Notes: generated by a model from the sequence alone, not told the origin. Positions 38,401 through 48,200 are shown, numbered from the stretch's first letter. The stretch is DNA of 64,000 nucleotides from Plotosus lineatus (GCA_024760905.1 CM045733.1:32137001-32201000); one strand, 5' to 3'. A program made the numbers and translations.

Positions 38401-39612
38401 AAATCGCCAGCCTCCCCGCGACCCGAATTAGAATTAAGCGGTTCAGAAAATGAATGAATGTGTACGAATGCTTCTTGTGTTTTTATAAAGAAAAAGAATA
38501 TCCATCCCACGAAGCGGGACGGGCTGCAGCCAGATGTGTAACGGGTTGGGTTGCCAACCTCACCAATCACGCCCTTCGTGGATCTTCTTTTCTTTATTCG
38601 TTATATTAATGTTGTTTTGTCATAGTTTTAATTTACAAAAATGACACCAACACAGAAAAGTATTTGAAGACTTATTTTAAGAAGGAGCCTGCTCAACATT
38701 CTTTTAAATAATATTAATGCTTAATGCTGCACTGACCGACCCATTCTCAGAGTGGAGACTGAACCACACCCAGTCTTTTATTTTGTCACTATGAGGACAG
38801 TTATTTAATCTGGAGATTGCTGTGTATAAACAAATCTCATCCACATCTCTTCCTTCAGCTGTGATTTCCGTTCCTGAATTACAAACCCCGGTGGCAGAAA
38901 AAAATCTCTCTCACCGCACTGCTGCTTGCCATGAGCTCTTTTAGGGCTCTTTTATATTTATTTGGTGTGGGCGGGGTGATTTTGTGTGTGTTCTTGTGTT
39001 CTTGTGGACACACACAAAATCACCCCGCCCACACCAAATAAATATCCGCCCACATCTGTGACTCTTAATGTTCATCTATGTAATTTTCAACCCGAAAAGA
39101 GCATTGGAAGGGTACCCAGATCATTCAGGTGGAAAAAAAACCTAGATTGGACATCACTGTTTCAATTCTGAAGTGGGGCCATCTTGGTGGGATCACATTA
39201 CTGTTTAAGACTTAAAGCAAGGTGGCTCACGAAGATGGCTCCAATTCAGAATTGAAATAGTAATGTCCACTCTAGGTTTTTTTTCTTTTCTTTTGATGAT
39301 CAGTGATTGGTGGGAACAGGTGGAAGGTGTGGCTATTGACTGGCTGAAGTGAAAACCTGCACCCACACCGGCCCTTTGCTGTATGAGTAACTCAGCACTT
39401 TGTGGTGCACCAGTCAGCCACCGTAAAGCACAACTTTATTTTGAAAAGCCATGGAGCCGCACCAGAAAGGTGAAAGAGCCGCACGCGGCTCCGGAGCCGC
39501 GGGTTGCCGACCCCTGGGCTAGAGGAAGTGGCTGGATATAGGGACACCTGGACCTCATTGCTTAGGCTGCTGGCCCCACAACCTGACCCTGGGTTAAGCA
39601 GAGGAAGATGAG
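35453..39612 (+). mobile_element. Old, decayed Rex3 LINE interrupted by a hAT element
   Basis: The 5' region (CATAACCACCTTACCGTGGT) matches the 5' end of the intronic Rex3. Endonuclease traces follow at 36180-36390 (NSLVVLGDINAHVGNDSVTW), then RT traces at 37250-37480 (RRNSVVFVLAVALSTNCTLY), C-terminal sequence up to 38150, and 39525-39612 (GGACCTCATTGCTTAGGCTG, TGGGTTAAGCAGAGGAAGATG). Many stops and indels make it much older than the copy at 12-15 kb. Confidence 0.8.
38159..39516 (-). mobile_element. Non-autonomous hAT element (copy 1), 8-bp target duplication
   Basis: It runs from CAGGGGTTGGCAACC to GGTTGCCGACCCCTG, 1358 bp, flanked by GGCTAGAG at 38151-38158 and 39517-39524. It is near-identical to the inverted copy at 51596-52949. 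It holds an internal 37-bp inverted repeat (38954-38990 and 39009-39045). A reversed hAT dimerisation-domain relic lies near 38930-38830 (SSSAVRERFFSATGV on the minus strand). A SINE B tail piece at 38401-38460 is shared with copy 2. It is inserted in Rex3. Confidence 0.9.
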
Positions 39613-39629
39613 CTCATCGAAGTGTGGAG

Positions 39630-39870
39630 TCCCTGCGTGGGTTTACTTTAGGGTATCCAGTTTCTTCACACAATCCAAGGATATGTACATTAGGATAATT
39701 GGATGTTCGAAATCCTAGGTGTGAGAGTGTGTGTGTGTGTGTGTGTGTGTGTCTTGTTCCTGTGAGGGTCTGATGAGCTGTTCAGAATGATCTGCTTTTA
39801 TCCAGAGTCGGTTAAGATAGCCTCCTTGTGACTGTAATAATATTATGCAGTTCAGCCAATGAATGAATCA
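39630..39870 (+). repeat. SINE family B remnant with (GT)n
   Basis: GTCCCTGCGTGGGTTTACTT, CACACAATCCAAGGATATG and TAATTGGATGTTCGAAATCC follow the family B middle. (GT)n lies at 39727-39752. The end ATGAATGAATCAAG is the tail. Confidence 0.55.
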
Positions 39871-40019
39871 AGTAATAAATTCTGTCAAAAATACATGATA
39901 CAAATCATAATAAGCTACATGAAAATTACCACAGTCTGGCAATGAAATATTTTTTGTGTTTCCCCACAAAATCTATACTTTGCTGAACTTAGGACTGATG
40001 AGCAAGTAGAAGTTTAGCA

Positions 40020-40125
40020 AGTTCTGGCGAGCTGTCCAGGGTGTATCCCCCCTCGGCCAAAGTTGGCTGCCAGCCTCCCCATAACCATAATTATGATTAA
40101 GTGGCTTAGAGAATGAAAGGATGAT
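40020..40125 (+). repeat. SINE family B tail fragment
   Basis: GGCGAGCTGTCCAGGGTGTA, GGCTGCCAGCCTCCCCATAA and ATTATGATTAAGTGGC match the family B 3' region. Confidence 0.6.
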
Positions 40126-41160
40126 AAATGAAAGTTTAGAAAAGCTGCACCCTCTAGCTGGATAATCAGCAATATTACAAGTGTGTAACGTCTGTATGTT
40201 CATATTCAAAGAAATAAAGTATATATGATCAGGTCACAAAATAAAGGATAATTTCATCGGTTTAATGTATGCTAGCTATCTGTGCAACAGCCTGTTTTGG
40301 AACTTCTTTGGATAATGTGGTAACAGGAAAAAGCAATAAATAATCTAGGTTACTTTGAGGTTAAATCATTATTAACTAATTTAAGTAACAAATTAGCATG
40401 CTGTGAATCACCAGGAAGGATTGAGAACACACTTCAAACAATGGGAAAATTGGCAGAAAAAGAAGACTTGCAACTATAAACATGCATCACAAAAAAAAAA
40501 AAAAAAGACAGGGAAAGGAAGAGTAATAGTGTAGCTTGTAGCTGCCTCTCGGCATGATTTATTACATGGAAAGATTTTAATTGATGATTATATGAGAAAC
40601 TATTTACCTTTTAAGTATAGTAGCACAGTTCTGCTACACGTGCCATTCACATAAACCATGTGGGATGTGGGAGCATTCAGAATTTTAAGTTTTTCATTAA
40701 GGCAAACTCACTTCTGTACATTTTTCATTCAAGAAAAAATGCTAACCTCTAAAAGAACATAAGTACTGCCAGATAAACAGCTCATTGGTTGTTTAGGCCT
40801 TCTTCATATGTGACATCTGATTCTGATACTCTTTAGGCTAACCTATTTTTGTTCCAATGATCAATTTTAGCAATGGCAGACAAACAAGCAGTTAAGCTAC
40901 AACTGTACCCTGAAAGGTCAGAGCTCCACGATTTTCTGAGCTGACATGCCCATACATCATCCACATAAGACACTGACAGCAAATACACGAGTGGGAACAA
41001 TCACACAGTATTTTAGTACCATCAGGATCTAGTTCTGAAATATTTTCTCAATACCCAAAGACTCATTTCTTTACCAAGCATGCAGCACAAGATGAACTTT
41101 TCCCCCTGAAAGATACCTTATGAACAATGTTTTAATTAAGGAAGTGGTTCTTTATTTGAG
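40126..41160. other. No gene seen
   Basis: AT-rich, low-repeat sequence with a poly(A) run at 40490-40506. No conserved frame. Confidence 0.4.
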
Positions 41161-41162
41161 CC

Positions 41163-41475
41163 CCTGGCCACCCCATTTTTTAAATTTATTTTTTATATTT
41201 TGATTTCAGGAAATCTAAATTATTTACAGCTGGCATGTTCTGTGTGAGTTGGTTATGTGTATACATACATAAGTTATATTATAGTGTGTGGAAATATATA
41301 TATATATATATATAAACCAACTCACATTAGATTATAATGTACTAGTATGTATTATTATATATATTGTATGTATTAATATATATATTGTATACGCATAACT
41401 AACCTGTATAGAAAATGGTAGCTGTAAATAACTGAAATTTCCTGGAAATCAAAAAAATGTGGGATGGCAAGAATA
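41163..41475. mobile_element. Foldback/MITE-like inverted repeat with TA-rich centre
   Basis: The left side (CCTGGCCACCCCATTTTTT, TTGATTTCAGGAAATC, TTATTTACAGCT, GTTATGTGTATAC) is mirrored on the right by GTATACGCATAAC, AGCTGTAAATAA, GAAATTTCCTGGAAATCAA and AAATGTGGGATGGCAAGA. The arms are about 110 bp at roughly 80% identity, around a (TA)n core at 41298-41312. No target duplication was settled. Confidence 0.6.
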
Positions 41476-41936
41476 GGATATCATATCTGGGTTAAATAAA
41501 TGTACTCCCTGTCTTATAAAAAACATCTGACTCCCGTTCAACTGTAAGAGAACATGTTTCAGTCATGCTTTAAACTTCCATAGTCCAAACATTATACAAA
41601 AACCAAAATGAATATCATGGTTAATACTGCTTTTCATAACATAACTGATAAACTACAAATAAACATTTTACAACTTTTATATTAATTTACAATTACTGTA
41701 GTTTAGTTTCCAAAAAAGCTCCTAATCACATATTTTATATATCTCCATGTCTGTGTGGGCAAACCAATGGTAAAACAGTACAATTAAATAAAGAAATAAA
41801 TGTAATTCTTTACATAATACCAGTTAACCCTACATGCAGACTGAAAATTAACCCCCCCCCCAAAAAAAAGGAATTGTAACCCCCATCAATGAGGCTGTTT
41901 TTAGTTAGATTTGTGTGTTTTCTAGCAGAATGAGTC
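41476..41936. other. No gene seen
   Basis: AT-rich; a poly(C)-poly(A) tract lies at 41853-41870, just before a candidate splice acceptor at 41935. Confidence 0.4.
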
Positions 41937-42183
41937 AAACAGTCCTGTGACAATTTCCATCAAATTTCTACCAAAGGTTGAACTTTGCGCAAAGAAGACT
42001 GCAATAGACGCTGGAGAGGATCCAGATCAATTTCTGAACCCAGAAAATTGTAAAGAATTTTCAAACATTGTTAGATGGGATGATTTTAAACACTTTTTTT
42101 CATATGAGGAATCTGTTGTTAAGTCATTTAATTTTCTTATTCTTTTTCAGATCATAACTTACACAACATGCCTTCTTCCACAT
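41937..42183 (+). CDS. Unidentified open frame, candidate exon
   Basis: A frame opens right after TTTTCTAG, a plausible acceptor, and reads NESNSPVTISIKFLPK, ELCAKKTAIDAGEDPDQFLN and CKEFSNIVRWDDFKHFFSYE. This is a balanced, soluble-looking composition unlike repeat-derived frames nearby. From about 42120 it becomes hydrophobic and low quality (SFNFLILFQ), which may be read-through past a donor such as TCT|GTTGTTAAG or GTT|GTTAAG. I do not recognise the family. It may be a real exon, a pseudogene piece or part of an unknown transposase. Confidence 0.3.
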
Positions 42184-42307
42184 TAGAGAAGACCCACTGA
42201 CTTTCAGGCTGGCTTTGACATCCATATTGCTGTACTCTCGTGGTGTTAGTATTCCCTCTTGTTAAATTCTTGGGATTCTTGTTCTTATTTTATTTTGTTA
42301 TTGATAG

Positions 42308-42687
42308 TGTGACAGCTGGAGCATATGAGTCGGACCCAGAGATGCAGGAGACCATGTACGAAGCTTCAACAAGTTTATTTTAGCACAGGGGAAACCACAA
42401 TCACGGGAAGAAATATTTTAACGGAACTGGTCGAGCACAAGACAGGATACCAGGAGTCAGAGAGATCACAGGGAAAAACGGAATCACAAGGAAGGACAAT
42501 CTTCTGACGCCGGAGGGGAGCGCAACGCTCCTATTTATAGCTTGCTGATAGCTGAGTGGATACAGATGTGCTCTCTGGACCTCGCCTGCAGGTAACAGCC
42601 ACGCCCCTCACCAGGGCTTGCAGTGAATGGAGAGTGAGAGAGAGAGAGAGAGAGCGTTAACGCTGCCAGCAAGCACAGACCATAACA
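42308..42687 (-). mobile_element. Solo LTR, 380 bp, with 5-bp target duplication
   Basis: On the minus strand it runs TGTTATGG... to ...CTGTCACA (TG...CA ends), flanked by GATAG at 42303-42307 and 42688-42692. A TATAAATAG box lies at 42532-42540 and an AATAAA signal at 42374-42379, in the order and spacing expected for an LTR promoter and poly(A) site. No internal retroviral or Gypsy coding sequence adjoins it, so it is a solo LTR left by recombination. The superfamily is undetermined; a 5-bp duplication fits Gypsy or Pao. Confidence 0.85.
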
Positions 42688-42690
42688 GAT

Positions 42691-42691
<1 letters not shown>

Positions 42692-42743
<52 letters not shown>
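42692..42743. repeat. (TC)n microsatellite
   Basis: Uninterrupted CT dinucleotides directly beside the solo LTR. Confidence 0.95.
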
Positions 42744-42747
<4 letters not shown>

Positions 42748-43183
42748 ATTGAGGTACATATGCTACTTCTGAGATACTAGCAATCCTGATCTTTCTGCTC
42801 TCTGAATACTGTGATCCATGCTGATGTGCTACTACTGGTTGGAGTTCTCATCTTAAAAGCCCCTCACTCCTGCTGATGCATATGAACCTAAATATACACT
42901 CAGAAACTGTGAAGATGACTTTTCACGGTGGTGATATAGATGCTTTTACAAAAATTATTTTGAACTACAATTATGAGATAACCAACTAGTCATTATTGTA
43001 TTGTAGTTGATTTATATAGAACTTTATCCATACTGAATATTATGCTCAAAGCACTCTTTGGTGTTTTTTGTGCTCCGGGTACCTGTCACCACTGTGCAGC
43101 GCCAGTTATTGCGTTGTACTATCCTTTGATGCTGAGAACCAAGCAACAAAAACCAAATTTTAACGTATTATGGTATAACACGG
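42744..43183. other. No gene seen
   Basis: No recognised motif except the lead-in to the tRNA-like unit. Confidence 0.4.
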
Positions 43184-43252
43184 CCGGATTCAAACTCCAA
43201 CCTTCCGGAGGGTACAGCAGACGCTCTACCAACTGAGCTAAATCCCTGGTTT
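43184..43252 (-). repeat. tRNA-like Pol III unit (SINE head or tRNA pseudogene)
   Basis: On the minus strand, ATTTAGCTCAGTTGGTAGAGCG forms a good D-arm and A box (TAGCTCAGTTGG), and GAGTTTGAATCC is a B box. The anticodon arm and acceptor stem do not pair convincingly, so a working tRNA is unlikely. Confidence 0.55.
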
Positions 43253-43289
43253 ATGGTAAACTATGAGAAAGTTTCTTCTACATGGTTTG

Positions 43290-43545
43290 TATTTTTATCT
43301 GATTTGACCCAGATGAGGCTGGGTTTCACCTTTGAGTCTGATTCCTCCTAAGGTTTCTTCCTTGCTCAGGGGGGAGTTTTTCATTACACCTTCGCAGCAG
43401 ACTTGTTCACTAGATATATGCTTAATTTTTCAAAAAATGTTTAAAATAACAAGTTTAAATTCTTTACCAATTTTTTTTACAATGTAAAGCAATGTCAGTT
43501 TAAAAAGTGTTATACAAATGCAGCTGAATTGAATTAAACTAATAC
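43290..43545 (+). mobile_element. Fish LINE 3' untranslated tail
   Basis: GGGTTTCACCTTTGAGTCTG, TCCTCCTAAGGTTTCTTCC and GGGAGTTTTTCATTACACC, then AAAGTGTTATACAAATGCAG and CTGAATTGAATTAAA. This is a very common teleost LINE tail. No coding part is attached. Confidence 0.65.
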
Positions 43546-44837
43546 AGAAAAGTTTTATTGCTCTGTTGTTGACTTTACTGTCTTCCAAGGACAGTTCAGC
43601 ACCCCTATTAGTTTGGTTGCAGCACAGTGACTAAAGGCTAGCATCAAAGAAACTCCTGTAAATTATGCATGGGTACTGATCTCTGGGTAAAATGAGGTAA
43701 AGGCGGAGGCAGAACACAAAGCTCAATAACAACCATTAGTGAGATTCTGGGAAGCTTTCAAAGGAGAAATTTGAAGCCTGCCAAGAGTTCAGGCAAGACG
43801 GAAGGAGACAGGATAACAAGGACGTAGGAGGCTGATCATAAATCCGATTACTTAATTTATCACATCATAAAAGAATGGCTGACAACAGGAAGAGGGTACT
43901 GAAGATGAGATAATGATATTTGCTGACTAGAATCTATGCCTCTGAAGGTGTTAAGATGGGTCTAGAAAGCTAAAGAGGTAGCGGCATTCTGTCTCCTGTT
44001 AACAACTAGGCAAATAGTATTCTTGCACAAAGCTGACTGTAATTATGAAAAAGTCAATAATAACCACCAGGTATTGTCATAAATCAGCCTTTATTATGCA
44101 TTATATGTGATACAAAGATAGTTCTTACGTGGTTAGGATGCATAACATTTGATGGAGCTATGAGACCGACAGTTGAGGTAATGTTTTAAAACAGACAGTA
44201 TGTCCTACATTGTCACACCGTCCCTCTCTTGTTCCTAAAAATTCATCTGTTTATTCAGAACAATCCCTTTTTGTTTTGTACATCGTCTTTGTAATCGGAA
44301 CAGCACAGCCAGTTTGGTCCATCATTTGTCACTCACTTTATATGCTCTCTGTCCATCTGCAGGGCCTCTTCCTCTCTAAGTTATCATAATTTATGTTTGA
44401 TATTTTGGAAAAGGCCATTCACTAAACACTCTGTAACCTTTTCCTACTTCCACTTTTGAGATTGTTCCAGGAATTCCAAATGGACCAGACTGAGATGAAT
44501 GAAATAAAAAACATAACATTGATTTCCACAATCCAGTTTGAATTAGGGAAATACATGGAAAAGAGTTAGTGAAGTAGTTGTATAAAAGGGTGGGGTTTGT
44601 GCAATAGTAATATATAAAGAGGAGAGGTTAGGGAAGTGATTATGTAAATGAGTGAGGAGTTAGTGAAGTAGTGAGATAAACATGTCATGACTATTTTATA
44701 ACTGTTGTAGCAGTGATTGGATTGAAATATAAATCTGGGCTTTTCTATGATCCCAACCCATCCTTCAAAACATTTTGTGATTTGGAAAGACGGCCCTTCT
44801 CAATAATGACTAAGGCTTATTAAAATTCTTAATGAAC
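43546..44837. other. No gene seen
   Basis: About 1.3 kb of low-repeat sequence without conserved frames. Confidence 0.4.
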
Positions 44838-45170
44838 AGCAGGGTGGTACGAATAATTGTTAGAACATCCACCATAGAGCATGAAGATCCTGGGTTTAAG
44901 TACCCAACTCTGAAAGGGTGTTTTTGTGTGGACGCATGGTCTCCCTGCATAGGTTTTTTTTACTGGGTACTCCGGTTTCCATCCATAGTCCAAAGACATT
45001 CCCATTAGACTGTTACAGCTTTCTCCAAGGTGTGAATGTCAATTTAAAATTGTGCATGTTGGCCCGGCAATAGACCGACAGGCTGTTCAGTGTGTGGCTT
45101 TGCCCAGAGTCAGCTGAAATAGACTGCAGTCTCCTCACAACTCTGATAAATTAAGAAATCTAGCAATAAA
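44838..45170 (+). repeat. SINE family B, old but full length
   Basis: Head: AGCAGGGTGGTACGAATAAT and B box GGTTTAAGTACCC. Middle: CTCCGGTTTCCATCCATAGT and CAAAGACATTCCCATTAGAC. Tail: GGCTGTTCAGTGTGTGGC and CTGAAATAGACTGCAGTC. Strongly diverged. Confidence 0.6.
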
Positions 45171-45177
45171 TGATTGG

Positions 45178-45180
<3 letters not shown>

Positions 45181-45245
<65 letters not shown>
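45181..45245. repeat. (TA)n microsatellite
   Basis: Pure TA run, directly at the 3' end of an RTE-type LINE insertion. Confidence 0.95.
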
Positions 45246-45248
<3 letters not shown>

Positions 45249-45261
45249 CGTATCTTCTTCT

Positions 45262-45580
45262 TCTTCTTCTTTTACTTTCGGCTGCTCCCTTCAGGGGTCG
45301 CCACAGCACACCATCCGCCTCCACCTCACCCTGTCCTCCGCATCTTCTCCTCCGACTCCAACGACCTTCATGTCTTCCTTCACCACATCCATAAATCTCT
45401 TCTTCGGTCTTCCTCGAGGCCTTCTGCCTGGTAGTTCCAACCTCAGCATCCTACTGCCAATATACTCACTATCCCTCCTCTGTACATGTCCAAACCATCT
45501 CAATCTAGCCTCTCTGACTTTGTCTCCAAAACATCTTACGTGGGCTGTCCCTCTGATATACTAATTTCTGATCCTATCCA
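45262..45580 (-). mobile_element. RTE-type LINE, 5'-truncated
   Basis: A minus frame at 45503-45291 reads RWFGHVQRRDSEYIGSRMLR, LELPGRRPRGRPKKRFMD and EDAEDRVRWRRMVCCGDP, the ORF C-terminus. The 3' end is GCGACCCCTGAAGGGAGC, then CGAAAGTAAAAGAAGAAG, the tail shared with SINE A. Confidence 0.8.
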
Positions 45581-45631
45581 TATATATACAGTGTATGTGT
45601 GTGTAATATATATATATATATATATATATAT

Positions 45632-45930
45632 AAGTTATTTGGGCTTTTTACACCGTAGCCTAGAGGCTCATCAGGCCAGTGCTTATCCCTGGTTTCAATA
45701 GCGTGAAGCAACTAGGAGTTCAACTCCTCCTGGATGGGACGCTAGTCCCTCGCAGGTTAACTTCCCACTATATTTTTACTGGTACCCATTTATACTGCTG
45801 GGTGAACAGAGGCACACTTGTGGTTGAGACCTTGCCCAAGGATCTTAACACAGTGCGGGTCTAACTGGGATTTGAACACACAATCTCCTGATCATGAGCC
45901 AAGCACCCTAACCACTACACCACCGGTCCC
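45632..45930 (-). repeat. tRNA-derived SINE, family C (copy 3)
   Basis: Reversed copy: CGGTGTAAAAAGCCC-type end at 45640, GGATAAGCACTGGCCTGATG, the B box GTTCAAATCCCAGTTAGAC near 45870 and head GGACCGGTGGTGTAGTGG at 45913-45930. It is preceded by (TA)n at 45608-45631. Confidence 0.75.
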
Positions 45931-46324
45931 ACTTTATAATATATATCCAAAAGTAGATACGGTATACACAATTAAGATCTTCCCAGATCTGAGTGTTCCC
46001 TCCATGTGGACTTAAAAAATGTGAGCAGATTTTAGATATATCCACAAATGTGCATCTTATTCATGAAACTTTCAGTCAACAGCAAAATAAGTGGCGATTT
46101 GAGCATGAATCCAGTTCAATCGTGTTAGCTCATCATTCAGTAGGTCTCTGAGATTAGAGAAAAGTAATAAACAGTGAAGTAAGCATTTAATTGTAGAGAA
46201 ACTGATTTTATAGTTTAATTTGTCCAGTACTACTACTTCAAAAAAAGGCTAAAATTTATAGATGTTTGAGTACCCCGTTCTCTTTTTTTTATCAAAAAAG
46301 TATTAACATGATTTATATTTTGAG
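45931..46324. other. No gene seen
   Basis: AT-rich spacer. Confidence 0.4.
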
Positions 46325-47310
46325 ATCTTCTTCTTTTTTTCCTTTTGGCTGTTCCCTTCAGGGATCGCCACAGCGAATCATCTGCCTCCATCTCACCCTA
46401 TCCTCTGCATCTTCTACTCTTACACCAATTGCCTTCACGTCCTCCTTCACCACGTCCATGAATCTTCTCTTTGGTCTTCCTCTAGACCTTCTGCCTGGTA
46501 GTTCCAACCTCAGCATCCTACTACCAATATACTCACTATCCCTCCTCTGTACATGTCCAAACCATCTCAATCTAACCTCTCTGACTTTGTCTCCAAAACG
46601 TCTTACATGTGCTGTCCCTCTGATGTCCTCATTCCTGATCCTATCCATCCTCGTTACTCCCAAAGAGAACCTCAACATTTTCATCTCTGCTACCTCCAGC
46701 TCTGCCTCCTGTCTTTTCCCCAGGGCCACTGTTTCTAAACCATACAACATCACTGGCCTCAACACCGTCTTGTACACTTTTCCTTTCATTCTTGCCGATA
46801 CCTTCCTATCACACTGGACACTTTTCTCCAACCATTCCAACCAGCCTGCACACGCTTCTTCACCTCTTTTCCACACTTTCCATTGCTCTGGTTTGTTGAG
46901 CCTAAGTACTTGAAATCCTTTCCACCTGGTCTTCTGAACACAGAGTATGTCCACCTTCCTCCTCTGCATCATGTCAGCCAGCTCTCTATCTTTTCTTTTC
47001 ATAGTTCCAACATTCAAAGTCCCTACTCTCAGTCCTAGACTCATGCTTTTCCTCTTCTCTCTCCGCTTACGGACATGCATCCCACCTCTCCTTCTTCGAC
47101 CAACAGTAGTCCAATTTCCACCAGCACCCTGTTGGTTAACAGCACTGATGGCGGTTGTTGTTAACCCGGGCCTCAACCGATCCGGTATGGAGGTAATATC
47201 TGTGATTTGCATGATAAAATTCGGCATTGGTTTTACGTCGGATGCCCTTCCTGACACAACCCTCTGCATTTATCCGGGCTTGGGATCGGCATGAGGGAGA
47301 GACACTGGTT
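46325..47310 (-). mobile_element. Internally deleted RTE-type LINE derivative
   Basis: It has the LINE leader (47310-47080), the first part of the endonuclease and the ORF C-terminus plus 3' tail. Comparison with the 27-30 kb copy shows that about 2 kb (most of the endonuclease and the RT palm) is missing between AAGTACTTGAAATCC and TTTCCACCTGGTC at about 46917. Confidence 0.8.
46358..47269 (-). CDS. Fusion ORF: LINE endonuclease start joined to RT C-terminus
   Basis: 303 codons without a stop. Residues 1 to about 75 are leader-derived. LGLRVGTLNVGTMKRKDREL and RRKVDILCVQKTRWKG form the endonuclease N-terminus, with K in place of E in the catalytic QET(R/H) position. At the junction (FQVLRLNKPEQ) the frame continues directly into GWLEWLEKSVQCDRKVS, MLYGLETVALGKRQEAEL, RWFGHVQRRDSEYIGSRML and the end RWRQMIRCGDP. 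There is no catalytic RT. The deletion kept the frame open by chance or selection. Confidence 0.7.
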   Translation of the reverse strand: MQRVVSGRASDVKPMPNFIMQITDITSIPDRLRPGLTTTAISAVNQQGAGGNWTTVGRRRRGGMHVRKRREKRKSMSLGLRVGTLNVGTMKRKDRELADMMQRRKVDILCVQKTRWKGFQVLRLNKPEQWKVWKRGEEACAGWLEWLEKSVQCDRKVSARMKGKVYKTVLRPVMLYGLETVALGKRQEAELEVAEMKMLRFSLGVTRMDRIRNEDIRGTAHVRRFGDKVREVRLRWFGHVQRRDSEYIGSRMLRLELPGRRSRGRPKRRFMDVVKEDVKAIGVRVEDAEDRVRWRQMIRCGDP

Positions 47311-47330
47311 TATGGCCCACCTCACAGCTG

Positions 47331-47450
47331 CATTAGGACTGTGTCAGGAAGGGCATCCGACGTAAAAAAAAAAAAAAAAAACTATGCCAAATCAAACGTG
47401 CGAATCATTCGCTGTGGCGACCCCTGATAAAGGAAAAAAGCCGAAAGGAA
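47331..47450 (+). repeat. SINE A body fragment (LINE-derived part only)
   Basis: GTGTCAGGAAGGGCATCCGA, a poly(A) run at 47367-47382, AAATCAAACGTGCGAATCA, TTCGCTGTGGCGACCCCTG and GCCGAAAGGAA. It has no tRNA head. It lies directly upstream of the LINE derivative's 5' end, which itself starts with the same GGAAGGGCATCCGACG sequence in the opposite orientation. Confidence 0.7.
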
Positions 47451-47491
47451 CTCACTCACTCACTCACTCACTCACTCACTCACTCACTCAG
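47451..47491. repeat. (CACT)n microsatellite
   Basis: About ten tandem ACTC units directly after the SINE fragment tail. Confidence 0.95.
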
Positions 47492-47999
47492 TCACTTAAA
47501 AATATATAAATATCAATTTTTTTTTTTTACTGTTTTACAGGGTTAATAGTCGATGCACCATGTTTCTGTAATTATTGAAATGGTATTTTTTATACTTTAC
47601 CTGTTAATTTGTTTAGCCCTCAGATTTGAGTTGGACTTGAGTGTAAACATGCAGATAGTGTAAGAACTAGGGCACATTATTAACCACTGATAGGAATTTT
47701 GAGTCGAAATCCCAGAAACACTAAACTGTCAATAGTAGGGCATAGTGTTTCTCCACACTACTGTTTTTCCACACATTCAGTGTCACGTTTGAACAGATAC
47801 TAGAGAAGAATTTATAGTAACAATTGATGTTTAACCCCTAGATTATTGTCTGACGTTGTTGAAATATTGAATGAATGAACACTCTGTGATTCTCGTGCAC
47901 CAGTGTCAGCTTGCCTCATAGCTTTTCAGAATTGTGTGATTGTTTTTGATTACTTATAGCTTTCTAACTTTCCTCATTGTAGTAATAAATTCCATCCAT
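47492..47999. other. No gene seen
   Basis: No recognised motif. Confidence 0.4.
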
Positions 48000-48200
48000 T
48001 ATTTCTAAATATTATCCATCAGGGTTGCAGACAAAGCTGAAGCCAGTTCAAACTCACATTCATACCTATGGAGTTTCCACTAATTTCATTCCAGCTAATA
48101 TCATGTCTTTGAACTGTGAGAGGAAACCAGAGTACCCGGAGAATGCACATTTGAGGAAAACATGCAAACTCTCCACAGAAAGAGTCTTGATGTATAGCGA
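48000..48200 (-). repeat. SINE family B fragment, diverged
   Basis: Reversed: CAGACAAAGCTGAAGCCAG, TCTTTGAACTGTGAGAGGAA, CCAGAGTACCCGGAGAATGC and ACATGCAAACTCTCCACAGA. The tRNA-like head is missing. Confidence 0.55.

Noticed and set aside
43184..43252. Functional tRNA gene
   Set aside because: D-arm and B box are good, but the anticodon and acceptor stems do not pair; treated as a tRNA-like SINE head or pseudogene.
47451..47491. CRISPR-like regular array
   Set aside because: Simple CACT tetranucleotide repeat without spacers; eukaryotic context.
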